DNA of 64,000 nucleotides from Pontibacterium sp964228735 (GCF_964228735.1 NZ_CAXRBQ010000158.1:1-64000), one strand, 5' to 3'. Positions 7,423-16,029 are shown, counted from the stretch's first letter. Made by a program: numbers and translations. Notes: generated from the sequence alone by a model not told the origin.

Positions 7423-8355
7423 TCAGAACACCTCGCCCGGTGCTTCATTCTCCCGACGAATATCATCCGGATCACCTGCCTGCAGGCGTTTCAGAAGCTC
7501 TTTGTCATCGCCCTTCTGCACCACAATCTCAACACGGCGGTTGCGCGAACGCTGGGCACGGGTTTCGTTTGGCGTCAGCGGCTTGGTTTCTGCGTATCCC
7601 AGAATACGGAAACGTTTCTGCTCGATGCGTGGGTCACCAAACAGCTCATGCGCTACAGCCAAGGCACGGGCGGTAGATAGGTCCCAGTTGGACTCAAAAC
7701 GACGTCCGTTGTACGGGATGTTGTCGGTGTGTCCTTCGATCGCTACTTTACCCTTTACGGTAAGCAGCATGTCGCGAATCTTCGCGAGTACCGGAATCGC
7801 CTCAAACTTCAGTTCCGCCTGACCTGAATCGAACGAACCCTGTTCCTTCAGACGGATAATGATCTTACGTCCTTCGGATTCGACCTCGATACTGCCCTGC
7901 CCAATTTCCTTCGCTAGTGCAGCCGCAAACTCCACAGCTTCCTCTTCGGCCTGCTGCTCCATCTCCTTCTGCATCTCTTCGAAGGCATCGCTCGCCTCCT
8001 GATCCTGAATCTCCTGTTCACCCTCTTTCGAGCGTATATCCAGGGTATTCATATCGTTGTTCACCGTCATCTGGCGAACTTCGTTCAGCGGTGTAGGCTC
8101 AGGTCGGCCCGGACTAAATTCCTGCGCGATGATAGAAGTACCCTTAGGTACATCCTCAACTTTGATTTGGTTCTGTACACCAAAGGCCTCGCGCATGGAA
8201 CCTGCCAACTGCTTAAACTTCAGTACATCCATCTCAGAGAACGAGAGCAGAAGTACGAAGAAGCACATCAGCAGAGACATCAGGTCAGCAAAGGTCGCCA
8301 ACCATCCCGGTAACCCCGCGGGGCAGGGGGGGCATTCGTGTTCTTCGTCACTCAT
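7423..8355 (-). CDS. pomB: Sodium-type flagellar stator protein PomB (MotB family)
   Basis: A 310-residue inner-membrane stator subunit. The single transmembrane helix (about 15-40) carries the ion-binding aspartate D24 in TFADLMSLLMCF, and the following FSEMDVLKFKQ and GTSIIAQEFSPG segments are characteristic of PomB rather than proton-type MotB. The C-terminal OmpA-like domain (about 175-290, GHTDNIPYN...NWDLSTARA) binds peptidoglycan. A charged Glu-rich stretch (about 110-145) links the two parts. It is the second gene of an operon, 17 nt after pomA. Sodium coupling is inferred from sequence type. Confidence 0.93.
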   Translation of the reverse strand: MSDEEHECPPCPAGLPGWLATFADLMSLLMCFFVLLLSFSEMDVLKFKQLAGSMREAFGVQNQIKVEDVPKGTSIIAQEFSPGRPEPTPLNEVRQMTVNNDMNTLDIRSKEGEQEIQDQEASDAFEEMQKEMEQQAEEEAVEFAAALAKEIGQGSIEVESEGRKIIIRLKEQGSFDSGQAELKFEAIPVLAKIRDMLLTVKGKVAIEGHTDNIPYNGRRFESNWDLSTARALAVAHELFGDPRIEQKRFRILGYAETKPLTPNETRAQRSRNRRVEIVVQKGDDKELLKRLQAGDPDDIRRENEAPGEVF

Positions 8356-8372
8356 GACATATCCACCCTGTG

Positions 8373-9128
8373 TTAGCCGTCAGTCGCACGCTTGCCTTCT
8401 GGCAGGTAGTTCTTCAACATCTGCTCGATAACACGCGGGTTCTGTCCCGCCTGAATCGCCAGCAGACCGTCGGTAATCAGTGCCTGGTTGAGCGCTTCTT
8501 CATCCTTGCGCTGGCCCAGCTTATCCGCCACCGGCAGCGCAAACATGGTTGCCAGCATCGCACCGTACAGTGTGGTCAACAGTGCGACCGCCATCGCCGG
8601 ACCGATCGATTTCGGGTCGGACATATTCGACAGCATCTGTACCAGACCCACCAGTGTACCGATCATCCCCATTGCCGGGCCTACATCACCCATCGCGCCA
8701 AGGATGGTGATACTGTTATCGTGACGATCAGCCGCCAGTTTGGCTTCTTTATTAAGGAGTGTCTTAACAACCTCTGGATCGTGACCATCCACCAGCAGCT
8801 GAATACCGCGCTGCATGAAGTCACTGCTAACTGTTTTGTCCTCCAGCGACAGCAGGCCACCTTTACGGGCCGCGTCAGCCAGCTCTACCGTTTCCGCGAT
8901 GATCACATCCGGGCTGATAGATTTGAACATGAAAGCTTTGCCGATGACTTTTCCGACCCCCAGGAAGGTCCCCAGGGTGTACTTCATCATCACTACGAAG
9001 AGGGTGCCGACGATTACGATCAGCAGGGACGGCACGTTGACGAATACGCCAATATCCCCACCCATGACCATCGCAGCGACAACCAGGCCAAAGGAGCCGA
9101 TTAACCCGACGAGCGTTGCTATATCCAC
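8373..9128 (-). CDS. pomA: Sodium-type flagellar stator protein PomA (MotA family)
   Basis: A 251-residue protein with four membrane helices (about 5-22, 30-50, 145-165, 180-200) and a large cytoplasmic loop that meets FliG. GPAMGMIGTLVGLVQML and AVALLTTLYGAML are the conserved channel-forming helices of MotA/PomA. With PomB it forms the ion-driven stator of the flagellar motor. It is the first gene of the operon. No other flagellar genes are nearby apart from the FliG-C-like protein at 61739. Confidence 0.95.
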   Translation of the reverse strand: MDIATLVGLIGSFGLVVAAMVMGGDIGVFVNVPSLLIVIVGTLFVVMMKYTLGTFLGVGKVIGKAFMFKSISPDVIIAETVELADAARKGGLLSLEDKTVSSDFMQRGIQLLVDGHDPEVVKTLLNKEAKLAADRHDNSITILGAMGDVGPAMGMIGTLVGLVQMLSNMSDPKSIGPAMAVALLTTLYGAMLATMFALPVADKLGQRKDEEALNQALITDGLLAIQAGQNPRVIEQMLKNYLPEGKRATDG

Positions 9129-9181
9129 TCTATAGTCTCCAGATCACAACCACAGCATTCTCAAGGTTTTATGAGCGACCC

Positions 9182-9190
9182 ATCATAGCA
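9182..9190 (-). promoter_or_regulatory. Extended -10 promoter for pomAB
   Basis: On the minus strand TGCTATGAT forms an extended -10 (TGnTATGAT) about 55 nt upstream of the pomA start. The -35 region is poor, as is common with extended -10 promoters. A sigma-28 type site was not seen. Confidence 0.4.
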
Positions 9191-9307
9191 AAAAAAGTCG
9201 CGCATTAACCCCCTAAACGAACGTATGAATTTGATTAATCTATGCTAATTGATAAATACCTGCGGCTTCGGTAACGTGTACGCCTTCTATACACACAGGT
9301 AAGCCCC

Positions 9308-9550
9308 ATGCCCCGCGCCAAGAAAACCACCGATTTCGAGACATCCCTGAACGAACTGGAAACGCTGGTTAACCAGATCGAACAAGGTGATCTTTCGCTG
9401 GAGGACGCACTTGGTGCGTTCGAGCAGGGCGTCAAACTGACCCGTGAATGCCAGTCGATTCTGGATCAGGCGGAACAGAAGGTTCAGGTACTGATCGAGA
9501 AGAACGGCGAGCTGCAGAGTCAGCCTTTTAATAGCGGCGAGGATAGCTGA
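9308..9550 (+). CDS. xseB: Exodeoxyribonuclease VII small subunit
   Basis: An 80-residue helical protein with the family signature FETSLNELETLVNQIEQGDL followed by LEQ/FEQGVKLTRECQ. XseB binds XseA to form exonuclease VII, which degrades single-stranded DNA. It heads the xseB-ispA-dxs operon, the usual gammaproteobacterial arrangement, with only 3 nt before ispA. A ribosome site (AGGTAAG) precedes the ATG. Confidence 0.95.
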   Translation: MPRAKKTTDFETSLNELETLVNQIEQGDLSLEDALGAFEQGVKLTRECQSILDQAEQKVQVLIEKNGELQSQPFNSGEDS

Positions 9551-9553
9551 ATC

Positions 9554-10432
9554 TTGACCATCAAAAACACACTCAAACAGTATCAGCAGCGTGTTGATGC
9601 CTACCTCGACCAGACTGTTCTGAAAGACAGTATCGAGCCGCGCCTGCAGGAAGCGATGCGTTACGCCCTGTTTAACGGTGGCAAGCGTGTCCGTCCGATA
9701 CTGGTGTATCTGGTCAATCAGATGCTGGGGGGCAAGCTTGAAGATGCCGACGCCCCTGCTGCGGCCATCGAGTGTGTTCACAGCTATTCCCTGGTCCACG
9801 ATGACCTGCCGGCGATGGACGACGATGACCTGCGTCGCGGCAAACCCACCTGCCATATCGCCTTTGATGAAGCCACGGCAATCCTGGCCGGCGATGCCCT
9901 GCAGTGTTTTGGCTTTGAACTGCTGACCCAGGACGAAGAACAGCCGAACCGTAACCTGAAGATGGTGAAGGTACTGGCAAAAGCGTCCGGAGACAGTGGC
10001 ATGGTCGTAGGCCAGGCCTTTGACCTGGCCAATGTCGGCAAAAGCCTGACACTGGAACAGTTGGAAGCAATGCACGCCCATAAGACTGGCGCCCTGCTCA
10101 ACGCAGCGGTCGACCTGGGTGCATTATCCAGCGGCTGCAATGACAACGATACCTTCGCGCAACTGCGTCGCTACGGCGATGCCATTGGTCTTGCCTTCCA
10201 GGTGAAAGATGACATCCTGGATATCGAAGGCGATACTGAAACCATCGGCAAGCCACAGGGATCTGACGTCGAACAGGATAAACCGACCTATCCCGCCCTG
10301 CTCGGCATGGACGGCGCAAAAGAAAAGCTGCGCCAACTGCACCAGGAAGCCGTCGCTGCCGTACAACCCTTTGGTGATGCCGCCCAACCGCTGGTTGAGC
10401 TGGCCGACTTTATCGTCAACCGCGACCACTGA
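9554..10432 (+). CDS. ispA: Farnesyl diphosphate synthase (polyprenyl synthetase)
   Basis: A 292-residue prenyltransferase that builds farnesyl diphosphate from isopentenyl and dimethylallyl or geranyl diphosphate. Both aspartate-rich magnesium sites are present: DD at 83-84 through D89 (VHDDLPAMDDDD) and D219-D220 (KDDILD). The start is a TTG at 9554 with GAGG upstream; no suitable ATG lies near. It sits between xseB and dxs and its stop codon overlaps the dxs start (TGATG), so translation is coupled. It supplies precursors for ubiquinone and undecaprenyl carriers. Confidence 0.95.
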   Translation: MTIKNTLKQYQQRVDAYLDQTVLKDSIEPRLQEAMRYALFNGGKRVRPILVYLVNQMLGGKLEDADAPAAAIECVHSYSLVHDDLPAMDDDDLRRGKPTCHIAFDEATAILAGDALQCFGFELLTQDEEQPNRNLKMVKVLAKASGDSGMVVGQAFDLANVGKSLTLEQLEAMHAHKTGALLNAAVDLGALSSGCNDNDTFAQLRRYGDAIGLAFQVKDDILDIEGDTETIGKPQGSDVEQDKPTYPALLGMDGAKEKLRQLHQEAVAAVQPFGDAAQPLVELADFIVNRDH

Positions 10433-12213
10433 TGTTTCAGACCATCCCCGAACAGCGTCCGGCAACCCCGTTGCTGGACCGCATAGACAGTCCGTCCGCC
10501 CTGCGCGGTATCTCGGCTGACAGCCTTGAACAGCTGGCAGAGGAGCTGCGTGCCTATCTGCTCTACAGCGTAGGTCAGACCGGCGGACACTTTGGTGCCG
10601 GCCTGGGTGTAGTGGAACTGACTATCGCCCTGCACTACCTGCTGCAAACCCCGGACGACCACCTGATCTGGGACGTGGGCCACCAGTGTTATCCACACAA
10701 GATCCTGACCGAACGCCGTGAAGCGATGCAGACCATCCGCAAGAAAGATGGCCTGGCACCGTTCCCGAAACGCGCCGAGAGCCGTTACGACGATTTCGGC
10801 GTCGGGCACTCCAGCACCTCGATTAGTGCCGCGCTCGGCATGGCGGTGGCTGACCAACTGCAGGGGCTGGACCGTAAAACGGTGGCAGTGATCGGTGACG
10901 GCGCAATGACAGCCGGCATGGCCTTTGAAGCACTCAACCACGCGGCACACACCAACGCCAATCTGTTGGTGATACTGAACGACAACGAGATGTCGATCTC
11001 CCACAACATCGGCGGCCTGGCGACCTATCTGGCCAAGAACCTCACCAAGCGCACCGACGGCGAGACAACCGCCGCCCTGTTTGAGGCATTGGACTTCGAA
11101 TATGCAGGCCCGGTGGATGGTCACAACTTCCACGCATTACTGCCTGAACTGACCGCCGCGTTAAACCGGCCAGGCCCTCAGTTCCTGCACGTGGTAACCC
11201 GCAAGGGCAAAGACTTTGCACCGGCAGAAGCCGACCCGGTGGGCTATCACGCCCTGACCAAAATTGAACCGCAGGGACAAAAAACACCGGCGCTGAAAAA
11301 GCCTAAGTTCTGCAACATCTTTGGCCGTTGGTTGTGTGATACCGCTGAAGAAGACAGCAAACTAATCGGCATCACTCCGGCCATGCGCGAAGGCTCCGAC
11401 CTGATCGAGTTTTCCGAGCGCTTCGCCGAGCGTTACTTTGATGTCGCCATTGCCGAGCAGCACGCAGTCACACTCGCGGCCGGTATGGCGTGCCGCACTA
11501 TGAAACCGGTGGTGGCGATCTACTCCACTTTCCTGCAGCGGGCGTACGATCAGTTGGTGCATGACGTGGCGATTCAGGATCTGGATATCCTGCTGGCGAT
11601 CGATCGCGCCGGCCTGGTTGGTGAGGACGGATCCACCCATGCGGGTATCTTTGATATTAGCTACCTGCGTTGCGTGCCCGGCATGCTGGTAATGACCCCG
11701 TCCGACGAGCAGGAGTTGTACGACATGCTGTCGCTCGGTTATCACTACGAAGGCGCCGCAGCTGTGCGTTACCCACGCGGCAGCGGCACGGGTATCGAGG
11801 TCAACCGTGAGTCAGCACCGCTGGAGCTTGGCAAGAGCAACACCTTACGACGCGGTCAGCGTGCAGCATTGCTGAACTTTGGCCCGCTCCTGCCAGCGGC
11901 CAAAGAAGCCGCTGAGGCACTGGACCTGACTCTGGTCGATATGCGTTTTGTAAAACCGCTGGATCATGACGCCATTGATCAATTAGCCGCTAAACACGAG
12001 CTACTGGTCACCTTGGAAGATCATGCTTTGCAGGGTGGTGCCGGTTCTGCGGTGGGTGAGTATCTACACCAACAAGCCATCACCACACCTTTGTTGCAAC
12101 TAGGGATTCCCGACCTGTGGATTGAGCATGCAAAACGCAACGAGCAATTGGCCGAGTGTGGACTGGATGCCAACGGCATTATCACCGCGATCCAGCAACG
12201 ACTTGGAAGGTAA
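10432..12213 (+). CDS. dxs: 1-deoxy-D-xylulose-5-phosphate synthase, short-loop form
   Basis: A 593-residue thiamine-diphosphate enzyme joining pyruvate and glyceraldehyde-3-phosphate, the first step of the MEP isoprenoid pathway. The cofactor motif GDGAMTAG...NDNEMSIS and the catalytic glutamate region FDVAIAEQHAV are intact. It is about 27 residues shorter than E. coli DXS (620). By eye the loss is in the segment after NDNEMSISHNIGG, where the usual long mobile loop (YSSLREGGKKV in E. coli) is replaced by a short KNLTKRTDGETT stretch. It overlaps ispA by 1 nt and is followed by a terminator. Confidence 0.95.
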   Translation: MFQTIPEQRPATPLLDRIDSPSALRGISADSLEQLAEELRAYLLYSVGQTGGHFGAGLGVVELTIALHYLLQTPDDHLIWDVGHQCYPHKILTERREAMQTIRKKDGLAPFPKRAESRYDDFGVGHSSTSISAALGMAVADQLQGLDRKTVAVIGDGAMTAGMAFEALNHAAHTNANLLVILNDNEMSISHNIGGLATYLAKNLTKRTDGETTAALFEALDFEYAGPVDGHNFHALLPELTAALNRPGPQFLHVVTRKGKDFAPAEADPVGYHALTKIEPQGQKTPALKKPKFCNIFGRWLCDTAEEDSKLIGITPAMREGSDLIEFSERFAERYFDVAIAEQHAVTLAAGMACRTMKPVVAIYSTFLQRAYDQLVHDVAIQDLDILLAIDRAGLVGEDGSTHAGIFDISYLRCVPGMLVMTPSDEQELYDMLSLGYHYEGAAAVRYPRGSGTGIEVNRESAPLELGKSNTLRRGQRAALLNFGPLLPAAKEAAEALDLTLVDMRFVKPLDHDAIDQLAAKHELLVTLEDHALQGGAGSAVGEYLHQQAITTPLLQLGIPDLWIEHAKRNEQLAECGLDANGIITAIQQRLGR

Positions 12214-12242
12214 GACCCACCTGCAAGATATAAATAGACACA

Positions 12243-12270
12243 AAAAAGCCGCTGAATCAGCGGCTTTTTC
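12243..12270 (+). terminator. Bidirectional terminator between dxs and ribA
   Basis: AAAAAGCCGCT / AGCGGCTTTTT with a 5-nt loop (core stem 12248-12253 with 12259-12264). The A and T flanks serve both dxs (+) and the convergent ribA (-). Confidence 0.92.
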
Positions 12271-12295
12271 TCATCTGCGGTAAGGACTAAACGAC

Positions 12296-12907
12296 TTATT
12301 CGTCATCCTTGAAGTGGTGTTCGGTCATCATGTGACCCAGCTTGCCCATCTTGGTTGCCAGATACTCTTCGTTGTGACGGTTTTTACCCACCTGCAGCGG
12401 CACACGTTCCGCCACCGTTACACCGTACTTCTCCAACGCTTTTACCTTGCGAGGGTTGTTGGTCATCAAGCGCACCTGCTTGATACCAATATGGTCCAGC
12501 ATCGGCTGACACATGGTGTAGTCACGCATATCGGCTTCAAAGCCCAACTGCTCGTTGGCTTCCACCGTATCCGCACCACCGTCCTGCAGGTTGTAGGCTT
12601 TGATCTTGTTTAGCAAACCGATGCCACGCCCCTCCTGGCGCAGGTAAAGCAACACACCTTCACCAGCTTCAGAGATGCGTTTCAACGCTTCCTGCAACTG
12701 GAATCCACAGTCACAGCGAAGGCTGAACAGGGAATCGCCTGTCAGACATTCTGAATGAACACGCGCAAGAACCGGCGCATCTCCGCTAGGTTCCCCGTAT
12801 ACCAGAGCCACGTGCTCTTTACCGGTTTCCTGGTCCTCAAAGCCCACCATCTGGAACACACCCCAAGGTGTCGGCAGCTTGGAGGAAGCCACATACTCAA
12901 CAGTCAC
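12296..12907 (-). CDS. ribA: GTP cyclohydrolase II
   Basis: A 203-residue enzyme opening GTP to the diaminopyrimidine that starts riboflavin synthesis. The zinc ligands C54, C65 and C67 (ECLTGDSLFSLRCDCG) are at the same positions as in E. coli RibA, and RQEGRGIGLLNKIKAY and the NNPRKVKALE segment are conserved. It is monocistronic and lies apart from the main rib cluster at 18-21 kb. That cluster's RibBA has a GCHII-like domain lacking these cysteines, so this gene is probably the only source of the activity in view. Confidence 0.97.
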   Translation of the reverse strand: MTVEYVASSKLPTPWGVFQMVGFEDQETGKEHVALVYGEPSGDAPVLARVHSECLTGDSLFSLRCDCGFQLQEALKRISEAGEGVLLYLRQEGRGIGLLNKIKAYNLQDGGADTVEANEQLGFEADMRDYTMCQPMLDHIGIKQVRLMTNNPRKVKALEKYGVTVAERVPLQVGKNRHNEEYLATKMGKLGHMMTEHHFKDDE

Positions 12908-13079
12908 TCAACTTACCTCAAGAATCGAAGCCCGATATTCTACAGACTTGTGCAATCAGGCGCATCCTGCATTAATGGTGGCACATATGGGAAATACAAC
13001 CACTTGCAGTGTAATAAGAAGGGTATTTTGGTAAAAATGCCCGTAGTCAGGTCGATTACAGGCCATTTTCAGCTAGAAA

Positions 13080-14453
13080 TCAGGCGACTTCTTCCGATTG
13101 TTGCGAAATCGGAAACTCTGCTTTCGTGTGAAGCGGCAGCATAATGGTGACCCGTAAGCCGTTCAGACGCTCGGATCGATCCAGGGCCAATTGTCCGCCG
13201 TACTGACGCACAATATCGGTCACAATACTCATCCCCAATCCATGACCATCGGTGGATTCATCCAGCCGCTCCCCGCGGGTCAGCAGGCGCTCAATCTGGT
13301 CTTCCGCAATACCCGGCCCATCATCTTCGATCACCATGGTAATGCAGTTTTCATCGGCATCAGCCGACACAGACACCTTGGAGTGCGCCCACTTGCTGGC
13401 GTTATCCATCAGGTTGCCCAACAACTCCATCAGGTCATCACGCTCACCCGGAAAGTAAATTTTGTCGCTGACGCGCTGTTGATAGCTGAGGCCTTTGTCA
13501 CGGTAGATCGCCTTCAGCGTGCGCAGCAGTTTATCCATCTCCGGTAGCAGATAGATCCGCTGCCCTGGCAACGCGGCACCGGCAATACGGGCGCGGGTCA
13601 ACTCACGCTGCATCAGATCACGCAGGCGTACCGACTGCTCACGCATATCTTCCGCTAAAGCGGGTTCCCTTGGTTTAAGCGCCTCAATCTGACGATCCAG
13701 CACTGTCAGCGGCGTTTTAGCTGCATGGGCCAGATTGCCAACGGCATTACGCGAGCGCTGCAAGCGTAACTCCATCGCCTGCACCAGATAGTTAATCTCG
13801 GTAATCAGCGGATCAACTTCCGAGGTATTCACATGGGAAAGCTGCCTCACTTCGCCCTGTTTCAGGCGAGCGATATCGCTGCGTACGCTGACCAGCGAGC
13901 GCAAACCACTGCGGATAATCATTGCTTGCACCGCCAACAGCACAAAGAGGAAAATCATCCCGGTGCCAGCAACCGCCCAGCCCTGCTTCTGCAACGACTG
14001 ATCAATACGCTCAACGTCCTCCGCCAGCACCAGCTGTACCTTCAGCCCCTCCTTCATAAAGGCCTGATCAAGCACCAGCCAGGGGTGCCCCGACTTTATC
14101 ACACGACGCACATACTCCTGCCCGATATCCTCACCTTCGGTGGTGGGGATCATCTCATCCCAGAGCGAACGAGAATAGAGCCATTTGTCGTTCACCTTCA
14201 CCTGGAAGTAATGCCCGGACATCGGCTGGAGATATACCGGGTCAATCAGCTCGCTGTTTACCCGCCAGCCGCCTTTACCGTCCATCTCAACAGCACGCAG
14301 GATCGTATATGCATCACTGGACAGGCGCGCACTGACAAAGTCATAGGCGGTTTGACGCAGGTACCAGCTGTTGGCCAGCCAGAGCACCACGATAGCCACG
14401 ATCGAGACCAATAGGAATCCGCTGTTGAGGCGCGTCTGGATGGAGTTCAGCAT
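13080..14453 (-). CDS. PhoQ-like sensor histidine kinase
   Basis: A 457-residue membrane kinase with two transmembrane helices (about 12-30 and 158-180) around a periplasmic sensor of about 125 residues, then HAMP, dimerisation and ATPase domains. The phospho-accepting histidine is H243 in NLAHAAKTPL, the sequence type of PhoQ-related kinases. The N box (NLMDNASKWA), EDDGPGIAE and GHGLGMSIV form the ATP site. It is the last gene of a PepSY - response regulator - kinase operon, 8 nt after the regulator. The signal is unknown; PhoQ-like sensors often respond to divalent cations or cationic peptides, which is only a family hint here. Confidence 0.9.
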   Translation of the reverse strand: MLNSIQTRLNSGFLLVSIVAIVVLWLANSWYLRQTAYDFVSARLSSDAYTILRAVEMDGKGGWRVNSELIDPVYLQPMSGHYFQVKVNDKWLYSRSLWDEMIPTTEGEDIGQEYVRRVIKSGHPWLVLDQAFMKEGLKVQLVLAEDVERIDQSLQKQGWAVAGTGMIFLFVLLAVQAMIIRSGLRSLVSVRSDIARLKQGEVRQLSHVNTSEVDPLITEINYLVQAMELRLQRSRNAVGNLAHAAKTPLTVLDRQIEALKPREPALAEDMREQSVRLRDLMQRELTRARIAGAALPGQRIYLLPEMDKLLRTLKAIYRDKGLSYQQRVSDKIYFPGERDDLMELLGNLMDNASKWAHSKVSVSADADENCITMVIEDDGPGIAEDQIERLLTRGERLDESTDGHGLGMSIVTDIVRQYGGQLALDRSERLNGLRVTIMLPLHTKAEFPISQQSEEVA

Positions 14454-14461
14454 AGCGAGGC

Positions 14462-15127
14462 TCAGAGATTCGCTACGAACACATATCCCTGACCACGCTT
14501 GGTCTGGATACGTTCTTTGCCAATCTTCTTGCGCAGCATCTTGATGTACGCCTCGATCACGTTGCTGTCATTTTCAGCGCCGTCATCGTAGAGGTGTTCA
14601 ACCAACTGCAGTTTTGAAAGTACACGGGAGGGGTTGTGCATAAAGTAGCGCAGCAGGCGGTATTCGGTACCTGTGAGCGTCACTTCTTCAGCCCCGTTAA
14701 GGGTAACGGATTGGGTTTTCTCGTTCAGCACCAGCCCTTCAACTTCCAGAGTGCTGCTGATCTGCTGGTTCGCACGGCGCAACAGTGCCGTCATACGCAC
14801 CAGAAGTTCTTCGGTGTGGAAAGGTTTACCCAGGTAATCGTCGGCACCGGCTTCAAAACCATCCACACGTTCCTGCCAGGCAGATCGTGCGGTCAGAATC
14901 AAAACAGGAATATTGTTACGGCGCTTACGCCAGTTGCGCAGCACTTCAAGTCCAGAGCGCAGGGGGAGACCCAGATCGAGCACAACAAGATCGTAGATAT
15001 CTTCGTACCCCATCGCCTCTCCGTCGACGCCGTTGTCGGCAAGGTCAACGGCGTAACCTGAGCGTAAAAGCTCTTCCCGCAAATCAGGCCCCAGCTGGGG
15101 ATCATCCTCTACCAGTAGTACCCTCAT
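14462..15127 (-). CDS. OmpR-family response regulator
   Basis: A 221-residue two-component regulator. The receiver domain (1-115) has the acidic pocket EDD (7-9), phospho-site D51 (VVLDLGLP), T/S switch (LTAR) and K (GKPF). The C-terminal winged-helix domain (about 125-220, ending RGQGYVF) is of the OmpR/PhoB class, which binds pairs of direct repeats about 11 bp apart. Such repeats occur upstream of the small-protein genes at 16029, 26208 and 26628, so this protein is the best local candidate for controlling them. It is co-transcribed with the PepSY gene (6-nt gap) and the kinase gene. Confidence 0.93.
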   Translation of the reverse strand: MRVLLVEDDPQLGPDLREELLRSGYAVDLADNGVDGEAMGYEDIYDLVVLDLGLPLRSGLEVLRNWRKRRNNIPVLILTARSAWQERVDGFEAGADDYLGKPFHTEELLVRMTALLRRANQQISSTLEVEGLVLNEKTQSVTLNGAEEVTLTGTEYRLLRYFMHNPSRVLSKLQLVEHLYDDGAENDSNVIEAYIKMLRKKIGKERIQTKRGQGYVFVANL

Positions 15128-15133
15128 AGCGAG

Positions 15134-15496
15134 TTACTTCTCCTTGATCATGTCTCCTGTACGGGCATCAACCAACAGCATGCGTACCACGCCGTCCTTA
15201 CCCGCAACCTCCATCTCGTAGATGTACATATCACCCTGCTTGATCAGGGCTGTATCCAACATATGTCCATCGGTGAGCATTTTCACCCGGTCCATCAACT
15301 CCATCATGGTCAGGATTTCACCGGATTCCGCCAGTACGCGACACTCTTCAGCGTCAAGGCGCTCCATACTTGTTATTGGCATTGAGGAATCAATACCTGT
15401 ACCGGGTGTGCTACTCACACCCTGGGCCGACAACGCAGAAAAACCACCCAAAGTGATTAGGGCTGCCAGCATCATGCGTCTTATATGGCTCATCAT
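15134..15496 (-). CDS. Exported PepSY-domain protein
   Basis: A 120-residue precursor with a signal peptide (hydrophobic core LAALITLGGFSALSA). The C-terminal part (about 50-118: EEC...VLAESGEILTMMELMDRV ... YIYEMEVAGKDGVVRMLLVDARTGDMIKE) is a PepSY domain, a periplasmic fold often encoded next to two-component systems and thought to modulate proteases or sensors. The start has a strong GGGGAGG ribosome site. As first gene of the operon with the regulator and kinase, it may tune the kinase's periplasmic sensor; this is inference from the arrangement. Confidence 0.85.
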   Translation of the reverse strand: MMSHIRRMMLAALITLGGFSALSAQGVSSTPGTGIDSSMPITSMERLDAEECRVLAESGEILTMMELMDRVKMLTDGHMLDTALIKQGDMYIYEMEVAGKDGVVRMLLVDARTGDMIKEK

Positions 15497-15607
15497 TAAA
15501 CCTCCCCAACAAGAACAGGTGGTTCCTTCTTAATACTGAAACTACATATAGCAGCGGGCCCTTGCAACAGGACCCACCAGTATACTGTAGCAGTTTTCAT
15601 GTGACGC

Positions 15608-15832
15608 TTAGTTGGAATTGATATCCACGCCCCATGGGTCTTCAACGTTACCGCCACCCGCACTTCTCAGCGTATCAAGTTTGATACCGGATTCTGTAGC
15701 GGACATGTGGCCTTCCTGGCTGTGTTCCCAAGCATCCAAGCCGTATAAAGCACCTGATGCAGCCATTGCCTGAGAGCTGAGCAAAGCAGCGCCCAAGAAG
15801 GTAGCAGAAGCAAGTTTCATAACGGTTTTCAT
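15608..15832 (-). CDS. Small exported protein with LYxLDxWxHSQEGHMSA motif, copy 2
   Basis: A 74-residue precursor: signal peptide MKTVMKLASATFLGAALLSSQAMA, then a short mature part starting with GALYGLDAWEHSQEGHMSA and a Gly/Asp-rich tail. The start is the ATG at 15832 with GGAGAG 5 nt before it; a GTG two codons earlier overlaps the ribosome site. It is a paralogue of the gene just upstream (26-nt gap), and the two form a bicistron ahead of the PepSY two-component operon. The mature part has several His, Asp, Glu and Met residues, so metal or cation binding is conceivable. I recognise no family. Confidence 0.75.
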   Translation of the reverse strand: MKTVMKLASATFLGAALLSSQAMAASGALYGLDAWEHSQEGHMSATESGIKLDTLRSAGGGNVEDPWGVDINSN

Positions 15833-15858
15833 GATCACTCTCCTGACTTCAGTCTCTG

Positions 15859-16029
15859 TTACTGGCCTTTATCCATGTCATCCATGGTTTCAAATTCAGC
15901 AGACATGTGACCTTCCTGAGAGTGGCCCCAACCGTCCAGTGGATACAAAGAACCAGCAGCAAATGCCTGAGAGGTCAGCATTACAACACTAACGAATGCA
16001 GCAGCGAACAGTTTAGCGATAGTTTTCAT
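15859..16029 (-). CDS. Small exported protein with LYxLDxWxHSQEGHMSA motif, copy 1
   Basis: A 56-residue precursor: signal peptide MKTIAKLFAAAFVSVVMLTSQAFA, mature sequence starting GSLYPLDGWGHSQEGHMSA with an acidic Met-rich tail (EFETMDDMDKGQ). The ATG at 16029 has GGAGAG 6 nt upstream; an in-frame upstream extension lacks a signal-like start. It shares most of its length with copy 2. Upstream lies the direct-repeat box at 16083-16100 and a -10-like hexamer at 16067-16072. The mature product is only about 32 residues, so it may act as a secreted or periplasmic peptide. Function unknown. Confidence 0.75.
   Translation of the reverse strand: MKTIAKLFAAAFVSVVMLTSQAFAAGSLYPLDGWGHSQEGHMSAEFETMDDMDKGQ

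Noticed and set aside
12908..13079. Looked for an FMN riboswitch upstream of ribA, and also ahead of the rib operon
   Set aside because: The conserved RFN segments are not visible in either leader.
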